Source: JBDSTZ01 sp039927975 (GTDB taxonomy: Bacteria; Pseudomonadota; Gammaproteobacteria; Burkholderiales; Burkholderiaceae_D). Taken from it: 9,735 nt of DNA. The number at the start of each line of letters is the position of its first letter. Position 1 is the stretch's first letter. The position numbers were made by a program, and so were the translations under genes. Where the stretch lies: assembly GCA_039927975.1 (NCBI GenBank), contig JBDSTZ010000056.1, forward strand, positions 1-9,735. The letters run 5' to 3'. Below, piece by piece: positions 1 to 6,808 of this stretch. The notes beneath the pieces are model-generated. The model worked only from the letters and a program-made list of their open reading frames with translations. It was not told the origin of the DNA and made no database searches.

Positions 1-1424
1 ATGGCGCTGCGCGGGCGTTTGCCGGCCTGCACACGGTTGGCGATCGGGCCATTTTCATCCTGCGAATCGAAGGAGAAGTCGGTCAGCTGGTTGTTCAACA
101 TGAAGCCGTCGACCATCTGGCGCGCGCCGAAGGCGTCTTCGACCGAGGTGGTCATCGACAGGCCGTTGCCGCGCCGATCGACCACCACCAGTTGCGAGGT
201 CGATGGATTCTCGATCGCGTTGTCCTTGCCCCAGGCTACATCGAGGCCGGGCGGCGTGCCGGGCATCGCTGTGCCCATCGAGCGCGGGCCGATCAGGGCG
301 GCGCGCCGGGCCAGGTAATTCTTGTCGAGCAGGCCACGGATGCCGCCGGCCGGCAGCGGGGTGAAATCGGTATCGGCCACGTAGCGGTTGCGGTCGGCGA
401 AGGCCAGGCGGCCGGCTTCGGAAAACAGGTGGACGGCGTCGGCGCCCGGCACGTCGTCGACCGGCGCGAGTTTGCCGATGCCGGTGGTCTCGAGCATACC
501 GAGCATCTGGGCGATGGCGATGCCGCCCGACGATGGCGGCGGCATGCCGCACACGGTCCAACGGCGGTAGTCGCTGCAGACCGGGTCGCGCAGCTTGGCC
601 TGGTAGGCGCCGAGATCGGCCGCCGTCAACAGGCCCGGATTGGTTGGATGCGCGGCCACCTTGGCGGCGATGTCGCGTGCCAGGCGGCCGCGATAAAAGG
701 CGTCGGCGCCGCCGGCGGCGATCTCGCGCAAGGTCGTGGCCAGCGCCGGATTTTTGAGGATGTGGCCGACCGGCCAGGGCTGGCCGGCGGGATCGAAGTA
801 GTAGGCGGCAGAGGCCGGGTCCTTGCGCAAATGGGGGTCGCGCGCGACCAGCCTGGCCATGCGCGGGCTGATCGCGAAGCCGTGTTCGGACAGCGCGATG
901 GCCGGGCCGAACAGGGTTTTCCACGGCAGCCGGCCATGCTGGCGATGGACCATTTGCAGCATGCGCAGCACGCCCGGGGCGCCGACGGAACGGCCGCCCA
1001 CCACGCCTTCGGCGCGCGAGAGCGGCGTGCCGTCGGGGCGCTGGAACAGCTTGTCGGTGGCGCCCGCCGGCGCCGTTTCGCGGCCGTCGAAAGCCTGCAC
1101 TTTCTTGCCGTCGAAATGAAGCAGGAAGGCGCCGCCGCCAATGCCGGACGATTGCGGCTCGACCAGGGTCAGCACCATCTGGGCGGCGATGGCGGCATCG
1201 ATCGCGCTGCCGCCCAGTTTGAGCATCTTGTAGCCGGCCTCGGTGGCGTGCGGATTGGCCGCCGCCACCATATAGTGTTGGGCGACCCAGCCTGATTTCT
1301 CGACGTAGCCACTGGCCGCTTCCGGCGCCTGCTGCAGCACCACCTGGGCGCCGGCCGGCGCGGCGGCCAAAGCGGCCAAGGCGGCCAGCAGCAAGGCCAG
1401 CGCGCGCAACTTCCTTGTGATCAT
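1..1424 (-). CDS. ggt: Gamma-glutamyltransferase (Ntn hydrolase), secreted; C-terminus cut by the window edge
   Basis: The enzyme family cleaves the gamma-glutamyl bond of glutathione and related compounds and transfers the glutamyl group to water or amino acids, normally in the periplasm. 474 codons are visible; from memory the family is about 570-580 residues, so roughly 100 are missing. Residues 1-26 form a signal peptide: a basic start (MITRKLR), a Leu/Ala core, and an AGA|Q cleavage site. Family landmarks are GIGGGAF (94-100), DGRETAP with Arg115 (matching the glutamate-binding Arg114 of E. coli), PSSGG (297-301), the self-cleavage and nucleophile site PSTSQ with Thr409, and NNQLTDFS (444-451) with Asp449. 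Visible sequence stops in RPRSA, where E. coli has a Ser-Ser pair. The ATG at 1424 has a GGAGA ribosome site 5 bases upstream. The gene follows the SDR after 93 bases on the same strand, so co-transcription is possible. Confidence 0.93.
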   Translation of the reverse strand, partial: MITRKLRALALLLAALAALAAAPAGAQVVLQQAPEAASGYVEKSGWVAQHYMVAAANPHATEAGYKMLKLGGSAIDAAIAAQMVLTLVEPQSSGIGGGAFLLHFDGKKVQAFDGRETAPAGATDKLFQRPDGTPLSRAEGVVGGRSVGAPGVLRMLQMVHRQHGRLPWKTLFGPAIALSEHGFAISPRMARLVARDPHLRKDPASAAYYFDPAGQPWPVGHILKNPALATTLREIAAGGADAFYRGRLARDIAAKVAAHPTNPGLLTAADLGAYQAKLRDPVCSDYRRWTVCGMPPPSSGGIAIAQMLGMLETTGIGKLAPVDDVPGADAVHLFSEAGRLAFADRNRYVADTDFTPLPAGGIRGLLDKNYLARRAALIGPRSMGTAMPGTPPGLDVAWGKDNAIENPSTSQLVVVDRRGNGLSMTTSVEDAFGARQMVDGFMLNNQLTDFSFDSQDENGPIANRVQAGKRPRSA

Positions 1425-1517
1425 ACTTTCTCCACAGCTTGCAAACAGGACGCGCATGAGGTCACGCCCGCGACTGCTGGCATCGTACCGTATTTGGGTG
1501 ATTTTCTTTGGACGCGA

Positions 1518-2276
1518 CTATTTAGGCTGCATGCGGATGGCGCCGTCGAGGCGGATGGTTTCGCCGTTGAGCATGCAGTTTTCGATAATCGCCTTGACCA
1601 GGTGGGCGTACTCGGCGGCACGGCCGAGGCGCGGCGGGAAAGGCACCATCTTGCCGAGGGCGTCGCGCACTTCCTCCGGCATGCCCATCAACATGGGCGT
1701 TTCGAAAATGCCGGGCGCGATCGTCATGACGCGGATGCCGCTGCGCGCCAGGTCGCGCGCCATCGGCAAGGTCAGGCCGGCCACCGCCGCTTTCGAGGCA
1801 GCGTAGGCGGCCTGGCCGATCTGGCCGTCGAAGGCGGCGACCGAGGCGGTATTGACGATGACGCCGCGCTCGCCCGAGTCAAACGGCGCGTTGCGGGCGA
1901 TCGCCTCGGCCGCCAGGCGCGCCATGTTGAAGGTGCCGACCAGGTTGATGTTGACGGTGCGCTGGAATACGTCGAGCGGATGCGGCCCGTCCTTGCCGAC
2001 GGTTTTGACGGCCGGCGCGACGCCGGCGCAGTTGATCAGGCCGCGCAGGGGCCCGAGCGCCACTGCCGCGTCCACCACGGCCCGGCCGTCGGCTTCGGAG
2101 GTGACGTCACAGCGGACGAAGCGGCCCATCAATTCGGCGGCCAGCGTGGCGCCCGCCTCGGCCTGCACGTCGGCCAGCACGACAAGGGCGCCGGCATCGG
2201 CCAACATGCGGGCGGTGGCGGCGCCCAGGCCCGACGCGCCGCCGGTGACGATGAATACCTGTTGTGCGATCAGCAT
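1518..2276 (-). CDS. Short-chain dehydrogenase, 3-hydroxyacyl-CoA dehydrogenase type II / IvdG-like
   Basis: This 252-residue classical SDR probably oxidises a 3-hydroxyacyl-CoA with NAD+, for example 2-methyl-3-hydroxybutyryl-CoA in isoleucine breakdown. Seen directly: the nucleotide-binding motif TGGASGLG (11-18), Asp36 after the second strand (favours NAD over NADP), NCAG (82-85), and the tetrad Asn111, Ser145, Tyr158, Lys162, followed by APG (187-189). The C-terminal part (FETPMLMGMPEEVRDAL, MVPFPPRLGRAAEYA, NGETIRLDGAIRM) is characteristic of the HSD10 / IvdG subgroup. The ATG at 2276 is preceded by AAAGG with 6 bases of spacing. A LiuR-like operator lies 20-40 bases upstream, which supports a role in branched-chain amino acid or short acyl-CoA catabolism. 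The subgroup call is firm; the exact substrate is inference, and straight-chain beta-oxidation remains possible. Confidence 0.9.
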   Translation of the reverse strand: MLIAQQVFIVTGGASGLGAATARMLADAGALVVLADVQAEAGATLAAELMGRFVRCDVTSEADGRAVVDAAVALGPLRGLINCAGVAPAVKTVGKDGPHPLDVFQRTVNINLVGTFNMARLAAEAIARNAPFDSGERGVIVNTASVAAFDGQIGQAAYAASKAAVAGLTLPMARDLARSGIRVMTIAPGIFETPMLMGMPEEVRDALGKMVPFPPRLGRAAEYAHLVKAIIENCMLNGETIRLDGAIRMQPK

Positions 2277-2295
2277 GGTGGCCTTTGAAATTGTT

Positions 2296-2316
2296 TTACG
2301 TTTACGTTAACGTCAA
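2296..2316 (-). promoter_or_regulatory. LiuR-like operator upstream of the SDR gene
   Basis: Three ACGT cores lie 6 bases apart (2298-2301, 2304-2307, 2310-2313, the last read as ACGT within AACGTC). The central 10 bases ACGTTAACGT (2304-2313) are a perfect palindrome. The 16-base block TTTACGTTAACGTCAA (2301-2316) is palindromic with a single mismatch. From memory, this resembles sites predicted for LiuR, a MerR-family regulator of leucine/isoleucine/valine degradation genes in gamma- and betaproteobacteria, whose predicted regulon includes ivdG-type SDRs. On the minus strand a -10-like TACAAT (2330-2325) lies just upstream, which would place the operator near the transcription start; no good matching -35 is visible. 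The regulator gene is not in this window. Confidence 0.55.
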
Positions 2317-2339
2317 TTCCACCAATTGTACCGTCAATT
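2311..2339. repeat. Short direct repeat CGTCAATT, 21 bases apart, in the SDR promoter
   Basis: The octamer CGTCAATT occurs at 2311-2318 and again at 2332-2339, a shift of 21 bases or about two helical turns, so both copies face the same side of the DNA. On the gene's strand each contains TTGACG, a -35-like hexamer. The first copy overlaps the palindromic operator. This could reflect two promoters or an extended regulator site. The copies are exact, but their function is unknown. Confidence 0.5.
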
Positions 2340-2352
2340 GGCGGTCGCAGCG

Positions 2353-2853
2353 TCAGAAGCACTGCAAGGTTGCGCCGGTCCGGTTGCACAACTGGCCTTG
2401 CGGGCTGATCACCGCGTTGCCGACGCCGCCGTTGTAGCGGGCGCCGCTGGTGTCGGTGCAGCCGCCGCCGTCGCAACTGTTGATGCGCGGCGAGCCGGGC
2501 AGCGGAGCCGGCAAGGGGCTGGCCAAGGGGGCCGATCGCGTAAGCACGGGACCGTAGCTTGGCGGCGGACTGGCCGGCGGCGGCGATACGGTCGAGCTAA
2601 TGATCTGCTGCACGGCGCGGCGCCTGGGGGGCGATGGCTTCGCCGGCGGTTTCGCTGGCGAAGCTTGCGTGGACTTCGGTGGCTGCGCTGCCTGTTGTGG
2701 CTTGTCAGGCACGACCGTTTCAGCTGGCGGAGTTGCGGTGGCCTGCTCCGGCTGGGTCGCCACGGGCGGTTCGGCGGCGCGCGCAGCCGAGCCGCCGATG
2801 CCCATGCTGACGGCCACGCACAACGCACTCATCATCGATTTCAGAAGCTGCAT
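2353..2853 (-). CDS. Small secreted proline-rich protein with a four-cysteine C-terminal tail, function unknown
   Basis: I cannot assign a function. The 166-residue protein starts with a signal peptide (1-26; hydrophobic core LCVAVSMGIGGSA, cleavage SAARA|AEPP). A low-complexity Pro/Ala/Gln/Lys-rich stretch of about 95 residues follows (27-122), including a basic patch PPRRRA (75-80), and looks disordered. A compact tail (124-166) holds four cysteines (127, 132, 156, 165) in the pattern SCDGGGC, then TSGARYNGG, LCNRTG and LQCF at the very end. I recall similar Cys-Asp-x-x-x-Cys tails in hypothetical exported proteins of Burkholderiales, but could not search. The start at 2853 is chosen because GGGAGG lies 5 bases upstream and it gives a clean signal peptide; an in-frame ATG at 2928 would bury the signal peptide. 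The gene is divergent from the CoA-transferase and 76 bases upstream of the SDR on the same strand. Confidence 0.8.
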   Translation of the reverse strand: MQLLKSMMSALCVAVSMGIGGSAARAAEPPVATQPEQATATPPAETVVPDKPQQAAQPPKSTQASPAKPPAKPSPPRRRAVQQIISSTVSPPPASPPPSYGPVLTRSAPLASPLPAPLPGSPRINSCDGGGCTDTSGARYNGGVGNAVISPQGQLCNRTGATLQCF

Positions 2854-2980
2854 GATTGCCTCCCATGCCAGGCAGGTATGCCAAGAGGATGACTTCATTG
2901 TCCCAGCGTTGGGATTTCGACAGCGCACGCGAGATCGTCCTCATCCTGCGTTACTATGAAGGCACAACGAGGAGTACGCG
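2854..2980. promoter_or_regulatory. Divergent promoter region between the secreted-protein gene and the CoA-transferase gene
   Basis: These 127 bases must hold the promoters of both divergent genes. Visible are the ribosome site GGGAGG of the minus-strand gene near 2859-2864, GAGG/GGAG of the plus-strand gene at 2969-2974, and a -10-like TACTAT at 2953-2957 region (TTACTATG, 2951-2958) without a convincing -35. A small inverted repeat, TCCCA-GCGT-TGGGA (2901-2914), with 5-base arms, could be an operator but is short enough to be chance. No LiuR-like ACGT palindrome is seen here. Confidence 0.35.
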
Positions 2981-4282
2981 ATGCAGACTGCACAGCAACT
3001 GTACCGGGACAAACAGGTCAGCGCCGTCGAGGCGCTCGACCATTTGCGCGACGGCGACATGATCATCGTGCCGACCGGCGTGGGCGAGCCGCCCACCCTG
3101 CTGACCGCCCTGTCCGACCATTGCCAGCGCTTTGAGGGCATCAAGGTCGCGCAAATCCTCGCGATGCGCAAGTTCGGCTACTTCGACCGCGCCAACGCGG
3201 CGCATGTGCGGCATGCGTCGCTGTTTTTCGGCGGCGCCTCGCGGGCCGGCGGCCAAGGCGGCTGGTGCGACTTCATTCCCAACTACTTCTCCGAAATCCC
3301 GGTCCTGATCGAGCGCGAATACATGCCGGCCGACGTCGTCTTCGCGATGGCCTCGTCGATGAACGAACACGGTTATTTCGCGGTCAGCCTGGGCACCGAC
3401 TACACGATGGCGGCAATCGCCAAGGCGCGCGCGGTGGTGCTGGAGGTGAACCCCAACGTGCCGTTCGCGCACGGCCAGTGCCACGTGCACGTGTCGCAGG
3501 TGAGCGCGCTGGTCGAGAGCGACGATGCGATCCTCGAAGTGGGCCTGCCGAAAATCGGCGAGGTGCAGGAAGCGATCGGCAAGTACGTCGCCGACATGAT
3601 CCCCGATGGCGCCACCTTGCAGATCGGGTATGGCGGCATTCCCGACGCGGTGGTCATGCAGCTGACCGCCAAGCACGACCTGGGCATCCATACCGAGATG
3701 ATCGGCGACGGCATCCTGACGCTGGTCGAGAGCGGCGCCGTCACCAACCGCAAGAAGACCCTGATGCCGGGCCGGATGGTGGCCACCTTCGCGCTCGGCT
3801 CGAAGAAGCTCTACCAGTTCATGCACCAGAACCCGATGCTGGAGATGCATCCGTCGAACTTCACCAACGATCCCTTCATCGCGGGGCAGAACGACAATCT
3901 CATGTCGATCAACGCCAGCCTGCAGATCGATCTGCTCGGCCAGTGCGGCTCGGAGAGCATCGGACACATGCCGTATTCGGGCACCGGCGGCCAGGTCGAT
4001 TTCGTGCGCGCGGCGAATCGTTCGCGCGGCGGCAAGTCGTTCATCGTGCTGCCGTCGACGGCCAAGGACAATACCATCTCGCGCATTGTGCCGATGCTCA
4101 GCCCCGGCACGCACGCGACGACCAGCAAGAACGATGTCAATTATGTGGTGACCGAGTTCGGTGTGGCGCAATTGCGCGGCAAGTCGGCCAGGCAGCGGGC
4201 GCAGGCGCTGATCGCCATCGCGCATCCGGATTTCCGGGCCGAGCTGCGCGAGGCGGCGAACAGGATGTGCGTGCTGTGTTGA
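2981..4282 (+). CDS. Acetyl-CoA hydrolase / CoA-transferase family protein (4-hydroxybutyrate CoA-transferase-like)
   Basis: Family members move CoA between acyl-CoA and a free acid (acetate, propionate, succinate, 4-hydroxybutyrate) through a glutamyl-CoA thioester, in the cytoplasm. The 433 residues cover both halves of the fold: the N-terminal domain to about residue 200, then the C-terminal domain. Seen: GYGGIP (216-221) of the CoA-binding loop; HTEMIGDG (237-244) with Glu239 at the expected catalytic position; YSGTGGQVDFVRAA (332-345); and YVVTEFGVAQLRGKS (388-402). The length is normal for the 4-hydroxybutyrate CoA-transferase branch and shorter than the roughly 500-residue acetyl-CoA hydrolase/succinyl-CoA transferase branch (lengths from memory). 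The ATG at 2981 follows GAGGAG with 6 bases of spacing. The gene stands alone on the plus strand and converges on hppA. The acyl substrate cannot be told from sequence; the nearby acyl-CoA dehydrogenase gene fits an acid or amino acid catabolic role. Confidence 0.88.
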   Translation: MQTAQQLYRDKQVSAVEALDHLRDGDMIIVPTGVGEPPTLLTALSDHCQRFEGIKVAQILAMRKFGYFDRANAAHVRHASLFFGGASRAGGQGGWCDFIPNYFSEIPVLIEREYMPADVVFAMASSMNEHGYFAVSLGTDYTMAAIAKARAVVLEVNPNVPFAHGQCHVHVSQVSALVESDDAILEVGLPKIGEVQEAIGKYVADMIPDGATLQIGYGGIPDAVVMQLTAKHDLGIHTEMIGDGILTLVESGAVTNRKKTLMPGRMVATFALGSKKLYQFMHQNPMLEMHPSNFTNDPFIAGQNDNLMSINASLQIDLLGQCGSESIGHMPYSGTGGQVDFVRAANRSRGGKSFIVLPSTAKDNTISRIVPMLSPGTHATTSKNDVNYVVTEFGVAQLRGKSARQRAQALIAIAHPDFRAELREAANRMCVLC

Positions 4283-4323
4283 CGTGACCTGTGACTGCGT
4301 GCCCGTGCGGCCCGCACATGAAA

Positions 4324-4361
4324 AATGGGGGAGGACGGCGCGAACTCCACCCTCCCCCATT
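4324..4361 (-). terminator. Intrinsic terminator of hppA, probably bidirectional
   Basis: An uninterrupted 11-base-pair stem, AATGGGGGAGG (4324-4334) with CCTCCCCCATT (4351-4361), closes a 16-base loop. Read on the minus strand, the 3' arm runs straight into TTTTT (complement of 4321-4325), as expected for the terminator of hppA, whose stop is 17 bases upstream. Read on the plus strand it lies 41 bases after the CoA-transferase stop but has no T-run, so termination in that direction would be weaker. It sits neatly between two convergent genes. Confidence 0.8.
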
Positions 4362-4377
4362 CATGACTATCTGAACC

Positions 4378-6612
4378 CTACTTCAATGGCGCAGGTTCCG
4401 TCGTCTCGCTCTTCGGCATCGGCTGGGTCAGCGATGGATCAAGCGGTGGATTGGCTTCCGGCTGCGGCGCCGGCGGCGTGGCGATGACCGGCGGCGGCAT
4501 CACCACCACCGCGCCCGGCGCGACGATCACCGCGGCGGGCGCGTGCTGCGCCACCGGCACCGTGACCGCCAGCCAGCCGGTCGGCGACAGCAGCGGCACC
4601 AGCAGCAGCGCGACGATGTTGATGATCTTGATCAGCGGGTTGACGGCCGGGCCGGCGGTGTCCTTGTACGGGTCGCCGACGGTGTCGCCGGTGACCGCCG
4701 CCTTGTGCGCTTCCGAACCCTTGCCGCCGAAATTACCGTCCTCGATATATTTCTTGGCGTTGTCCCAGGCGCCGCCGCCGGTGGTCATGGAAATGGCCAC
4801 GAACAGGCCGGTGATGATGGTCCCCATCAGCAGGCCGCCCAGCGCGGCCGGTCCCAGCACGAGGCCGACGACCACCGGCACCACCACCGGCAGCAGCGAA
4901 GGCAGCACCATCTCCTTGATGGCCGAAGCGGTCAGCATGTCGACGGCCTTGTCGTATTCCGGCTTGCCGGTGCCTTCCATGATGCCCTTGATGTCGCGGA
5001 ACTGGCGCCGCACTTCGACCACCACCGCGCCGGCCGCGCGGCCCACCGCTTCCATCGCCATGGCGCCGAACAGGTAGGGAATCAGGCCGCCGATGAACAG
5101 GCCGACGATCACCATCGGATTGGACAGGTCGAAGGAGATCGACTGGCCGACCGATTCGAGCGCGTGGGTATAGTCGGCAAACAGCACCAGCGCGGCGAGG
5201 CCCGCCGAACCGATCGCGTAACCCTTGGTGACGGCCTTGGTGGTGTTACCCACTGCGTCGAGCGGATCGGTGATGGCGCGCACCGATTCGGGCATGCCCG
5301 ACATTTCGGCGATGCCGCCGGCGTTGTCGGTGATCGGGCCGTAAGCGTCGAGCGCGACGATGATGCCGGCCATCGATAGCATGGAGGTGGCAGCGATCGC
5401 GATGCCGTACAACTGGCCCATCTGGTAGCTGGCGAGGATGGCGGCGCACACCACCAGCACCGGATAGGCGGTCGACTTCATCGACACGCCCAGGCCGGCG
5501 ATGATGTTGGTGCCGTGGCCGGTGGTCGAGGCTTCGGCGATGTGGCGCACCGGCTTGAAGTCGGTGCCGGTGTAGTACTCGGTGATGTAAACCATCAGGC
5601 CGGTGAGCACGATGCCGACCACCGCGCAGCCCATCATGGACATGCGCATGGCAGGATCGGCCCACACCAGCCAGGTGACGCCGACGAAGCCGATCAGCGA
5701 CAGGCCGGCGGCCCACCACAGGCCGGTGTACAGCGCCGACATGATTTTCTTGCCCGGCTTGGCCTTGACCAGCGAGCAGCCGACGATGGAGCCGATGATC
5801 GACACGGCGCCCAGCAGCAGCGGATAGATGACCGGCGTGGCGCCAAAGCCGGTGATCATCAGGGCGCCCAGCAGCATGGTGGCGATCAGGGTCACGACAT
5901 AGGTTTCGAACAGGTCGGCGGCCATGCCGGCGCAGTCGCCGACGTTGTCGCCGACGTTGTCGGCAATGACGGCGGGGTTGCGCGGATCGTCCTCGGGGAT
6001 GCCGGCTTCGACCTTGCCGACCAGGTCGGCGCCGACGTCGGCGCCCTTGGTGAAGATGCCGCCGCCGAGCCGCGCGAAGATCGAGATGAGCGAGGCGCCG
6101 AAGGCCAGGCCGATCAGCGGCTTGATGACGTCATGATCGGACATGCCGCTGCCGGCCGCCTGCAGCGTGAGCATCCAGTAGAACAGGGTCACGCCGAGCA
6201 GGCCGAGGCCGACCACCAGCATGCCGGTGATGGCGCCGCCCTTGAAGGCGACGTCGAGCGCGTCGTTCATGCCGCGCGTGGCCGCCTGCGCGGTGCGCAC
6301 ATTGGCGCGCACCGAGACGTTCATGCCGATGAAGCCGCAGGCGCCGGAGAGCACGGCGCCGATCAGGAATCCGAAGGCGGTCTGCCATTTGAGCAGGATG
6401 AAGATGGCGATGAAGAGCACGACGCCGACGATGGCGATGGTGCGGTACTGGCGCGCCAGGTAGGCCGCCGCGCCCTCCTGGATGGCCTGGGCGATTTCCT
6501 GCATGCGGGCGTTGCCCGCGTCCTGACGCAAGATCCAGCTGCGCGACCACATGCCGTATACGACCGCGATCACGCCACACGCTACTGCAATAAGTAGTAA
6601 ATTTCCCGCCAT
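4378..6612 (-). CDS. hppA: Membrane-bound proton-translocating pyrophosphatase, K+-independent type, with a Pro/Ala-rich C-terminal tail
   Basis: An integral membrane enzyme that couples hydrolysis of pyrophosphate to proton export or its reverse. The 744 residues contain many hydrophobic segments (family: about 16 helices). Active-site landmarks: KGADVGADLVGKVEAG (189-204), DNVGDNVGDCAG (218-229), DAYGPITDNAGG (422-433), and GDTVGDPYKDTAGPAVNP (642-659). GNTTKAVTKG (455-464) has Lys459 where K+-dependent enzymes have Ala; this residue marks the K+-independent H+-pumping class. The family core ends near residue 675 (NIVALLLVPLL). About 70 further residues follow, starting with a moderately hydrophobic stretch (GWLAVTVPV) and then a Pro/Ala/Val-rich, finally polar tail ending EPAPLK. 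The ATG at 6612 is preceded by AAGGGGG with 4 bases of spacing. It looks monocistronic: a terminator precedes it (adk) and another follows it. Confidence 0.96.
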   Translation of the reverse strand: MAGNLLLIAVACGVIAVVYGMWSRSWILRQDAGNARMQEIAQAIQEGAAAYLARQYRTIAIVGVVLFIAIFILLKWQTAFGFLIGAVLSGACGFIGMNVSVRANVRTAQAATRGMNDALDVAFKGGAITGMLVVGLGLLGVTLFYWMLTLQAAGSGMSDHDVIKPLIGLAFGASLISIFARLGGGIFTKGADVGADLVGKVEAGIPEDDPRNPAVIADNVGDNVGDCAGMAADLFETYVVTLIATMLLGALMITGFGATPVIYPLLLGAVSIIGSIVGCSLVKAKPGKKIMSALYTGLWWAAGLSLIGFVGVTWLVWADPAMRMSMMGCAVVGIVLTGLMVYITEYYTGTDFKPVRHIAEASTTGHGTNIIAGLGVSMKSTAYPVLVVCAAILASYQMGQLYGIAIAATSMLSMAGIIVALDAYGPITDNAGGIAEMSGMPESVRAITDPLDAVGNTTKAVTKGYAIGSAGLAALVLFADYTHALESVGQSISFDLSNPMVIVGLFIGGLIPYLFGAMAMEAVGRAAGAVVVEVRRQFRDIKGIMEGTGKPEYDKAVDMLTASAIKEMVLPSLLPVVVPVVVGLVLGPAALGGLLMGTIITGLFVAISMTTGGGAWDNAKKYIEDGNFGGKGSEAHKAAVTGDTVGDPYKDTAGPAVNPLIKIINIVALLLVPLLSPTGWLAVTVPVAQHAPAAVIVAPGAVVVMPPPVIATPPAPQPEANPPLDPSLTQPMPKSETTEPAPLK

Positions 6613-6771
6613 GTCGCCCCCTTGTTTCTCTTATCAAGTAACACAAAAACACATCCGAAAGACCGGTCTCCGGTGGAGATGACGGCCAACCATGCTGCGT
6701 GCTGCAAAACTTTGAATCAAAACTGGGCGCAACTGGGCGCGAATTCGTCAAGAACCGGCGGCGCTGGCGCG
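6613..6771 (-). promoter_or_regulatory. hppA upstream region
   Basis: About 160 gene-free bases between the adk terminator and hppA. On the minus strand I see TTGACG near 6751 and TTGATA about 20 bases before the ribosome site, but no well-spaced -35/-10 pair I would defend. A perfect 10-base palindrome, AGACCGGTCT, lies at 6660-6669. The hppA promoter must be here because a strong terminator isolates it from adk. No riboswitch-like fold is evident by eye. Confidence 0.35.
6721..6740. repeat. Two exact tandem copies of a 10-base unit
   Basis: AACTGGGCGC is repeated head to tail without mismatch in the hppA upstream region. With two copies only, it may be a simple slippage product; no function is suggested. 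Confidence 0.7.
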
Positions 6772-6797
6772 AAAAAAAGCGGACTCGCAGGTCCGCT
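6772..6797 (-). terminator. Intrinsic terminator of adk
   Basis: On the minus strand the perfect 7-base-pair stem AGCGGAC / GTCCGCT (arms 6797-6791 and 6784-6778) closes a 6-base loop and is followed directly by seven T (complement of 6778-6772). It starts 11 bases after the adk stop codon. This textbook rho-independent terminator separates adk from hppA. Confidence 0.93.
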
Positions 6798-6808
6798 GTG
6801 GGTGAAGC

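Noticed and set aside
192..1295. Long open frame (367 codons) on the plus strand opposite ggt
   Set aside because: The translation is Arg/Gly/His/Ala-rich without family motifs. It mirrors the codon bias of the real minus-strand gene, which has a signal peptide and all GGT motifs.
2901..2914. TCCCA-GCGT-TGGGA inverted repeat as a terminator or operator
   Set aside because: Five-base arms, no T-run, and it sits between divergent promoters; too short to claim beyond a note.
2854..2928. Upstream in-frame start (2928) for the small secreted protein
   Set aside because: It would place 25 residues before a good signal peptide and lacks the GGGAGG ribosome site that precedes 2853.
2954..4360. 468-codon open frame on the minus strand opposite the CoA-transferase
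   Set aside because: Low-complexity His/Arg/Asp-rich translation typical of a GC-rich antisense shadow; the plus-strand gene carries clear catalytic motifs and a good ribosome site.
5515..6597. 360-codon plus-strand open frame opposite hppA
   Set aside because: Asp/His/Gly/Ala-rich shadow of the pyrophosphatase coding frame, with no recognisable domain.
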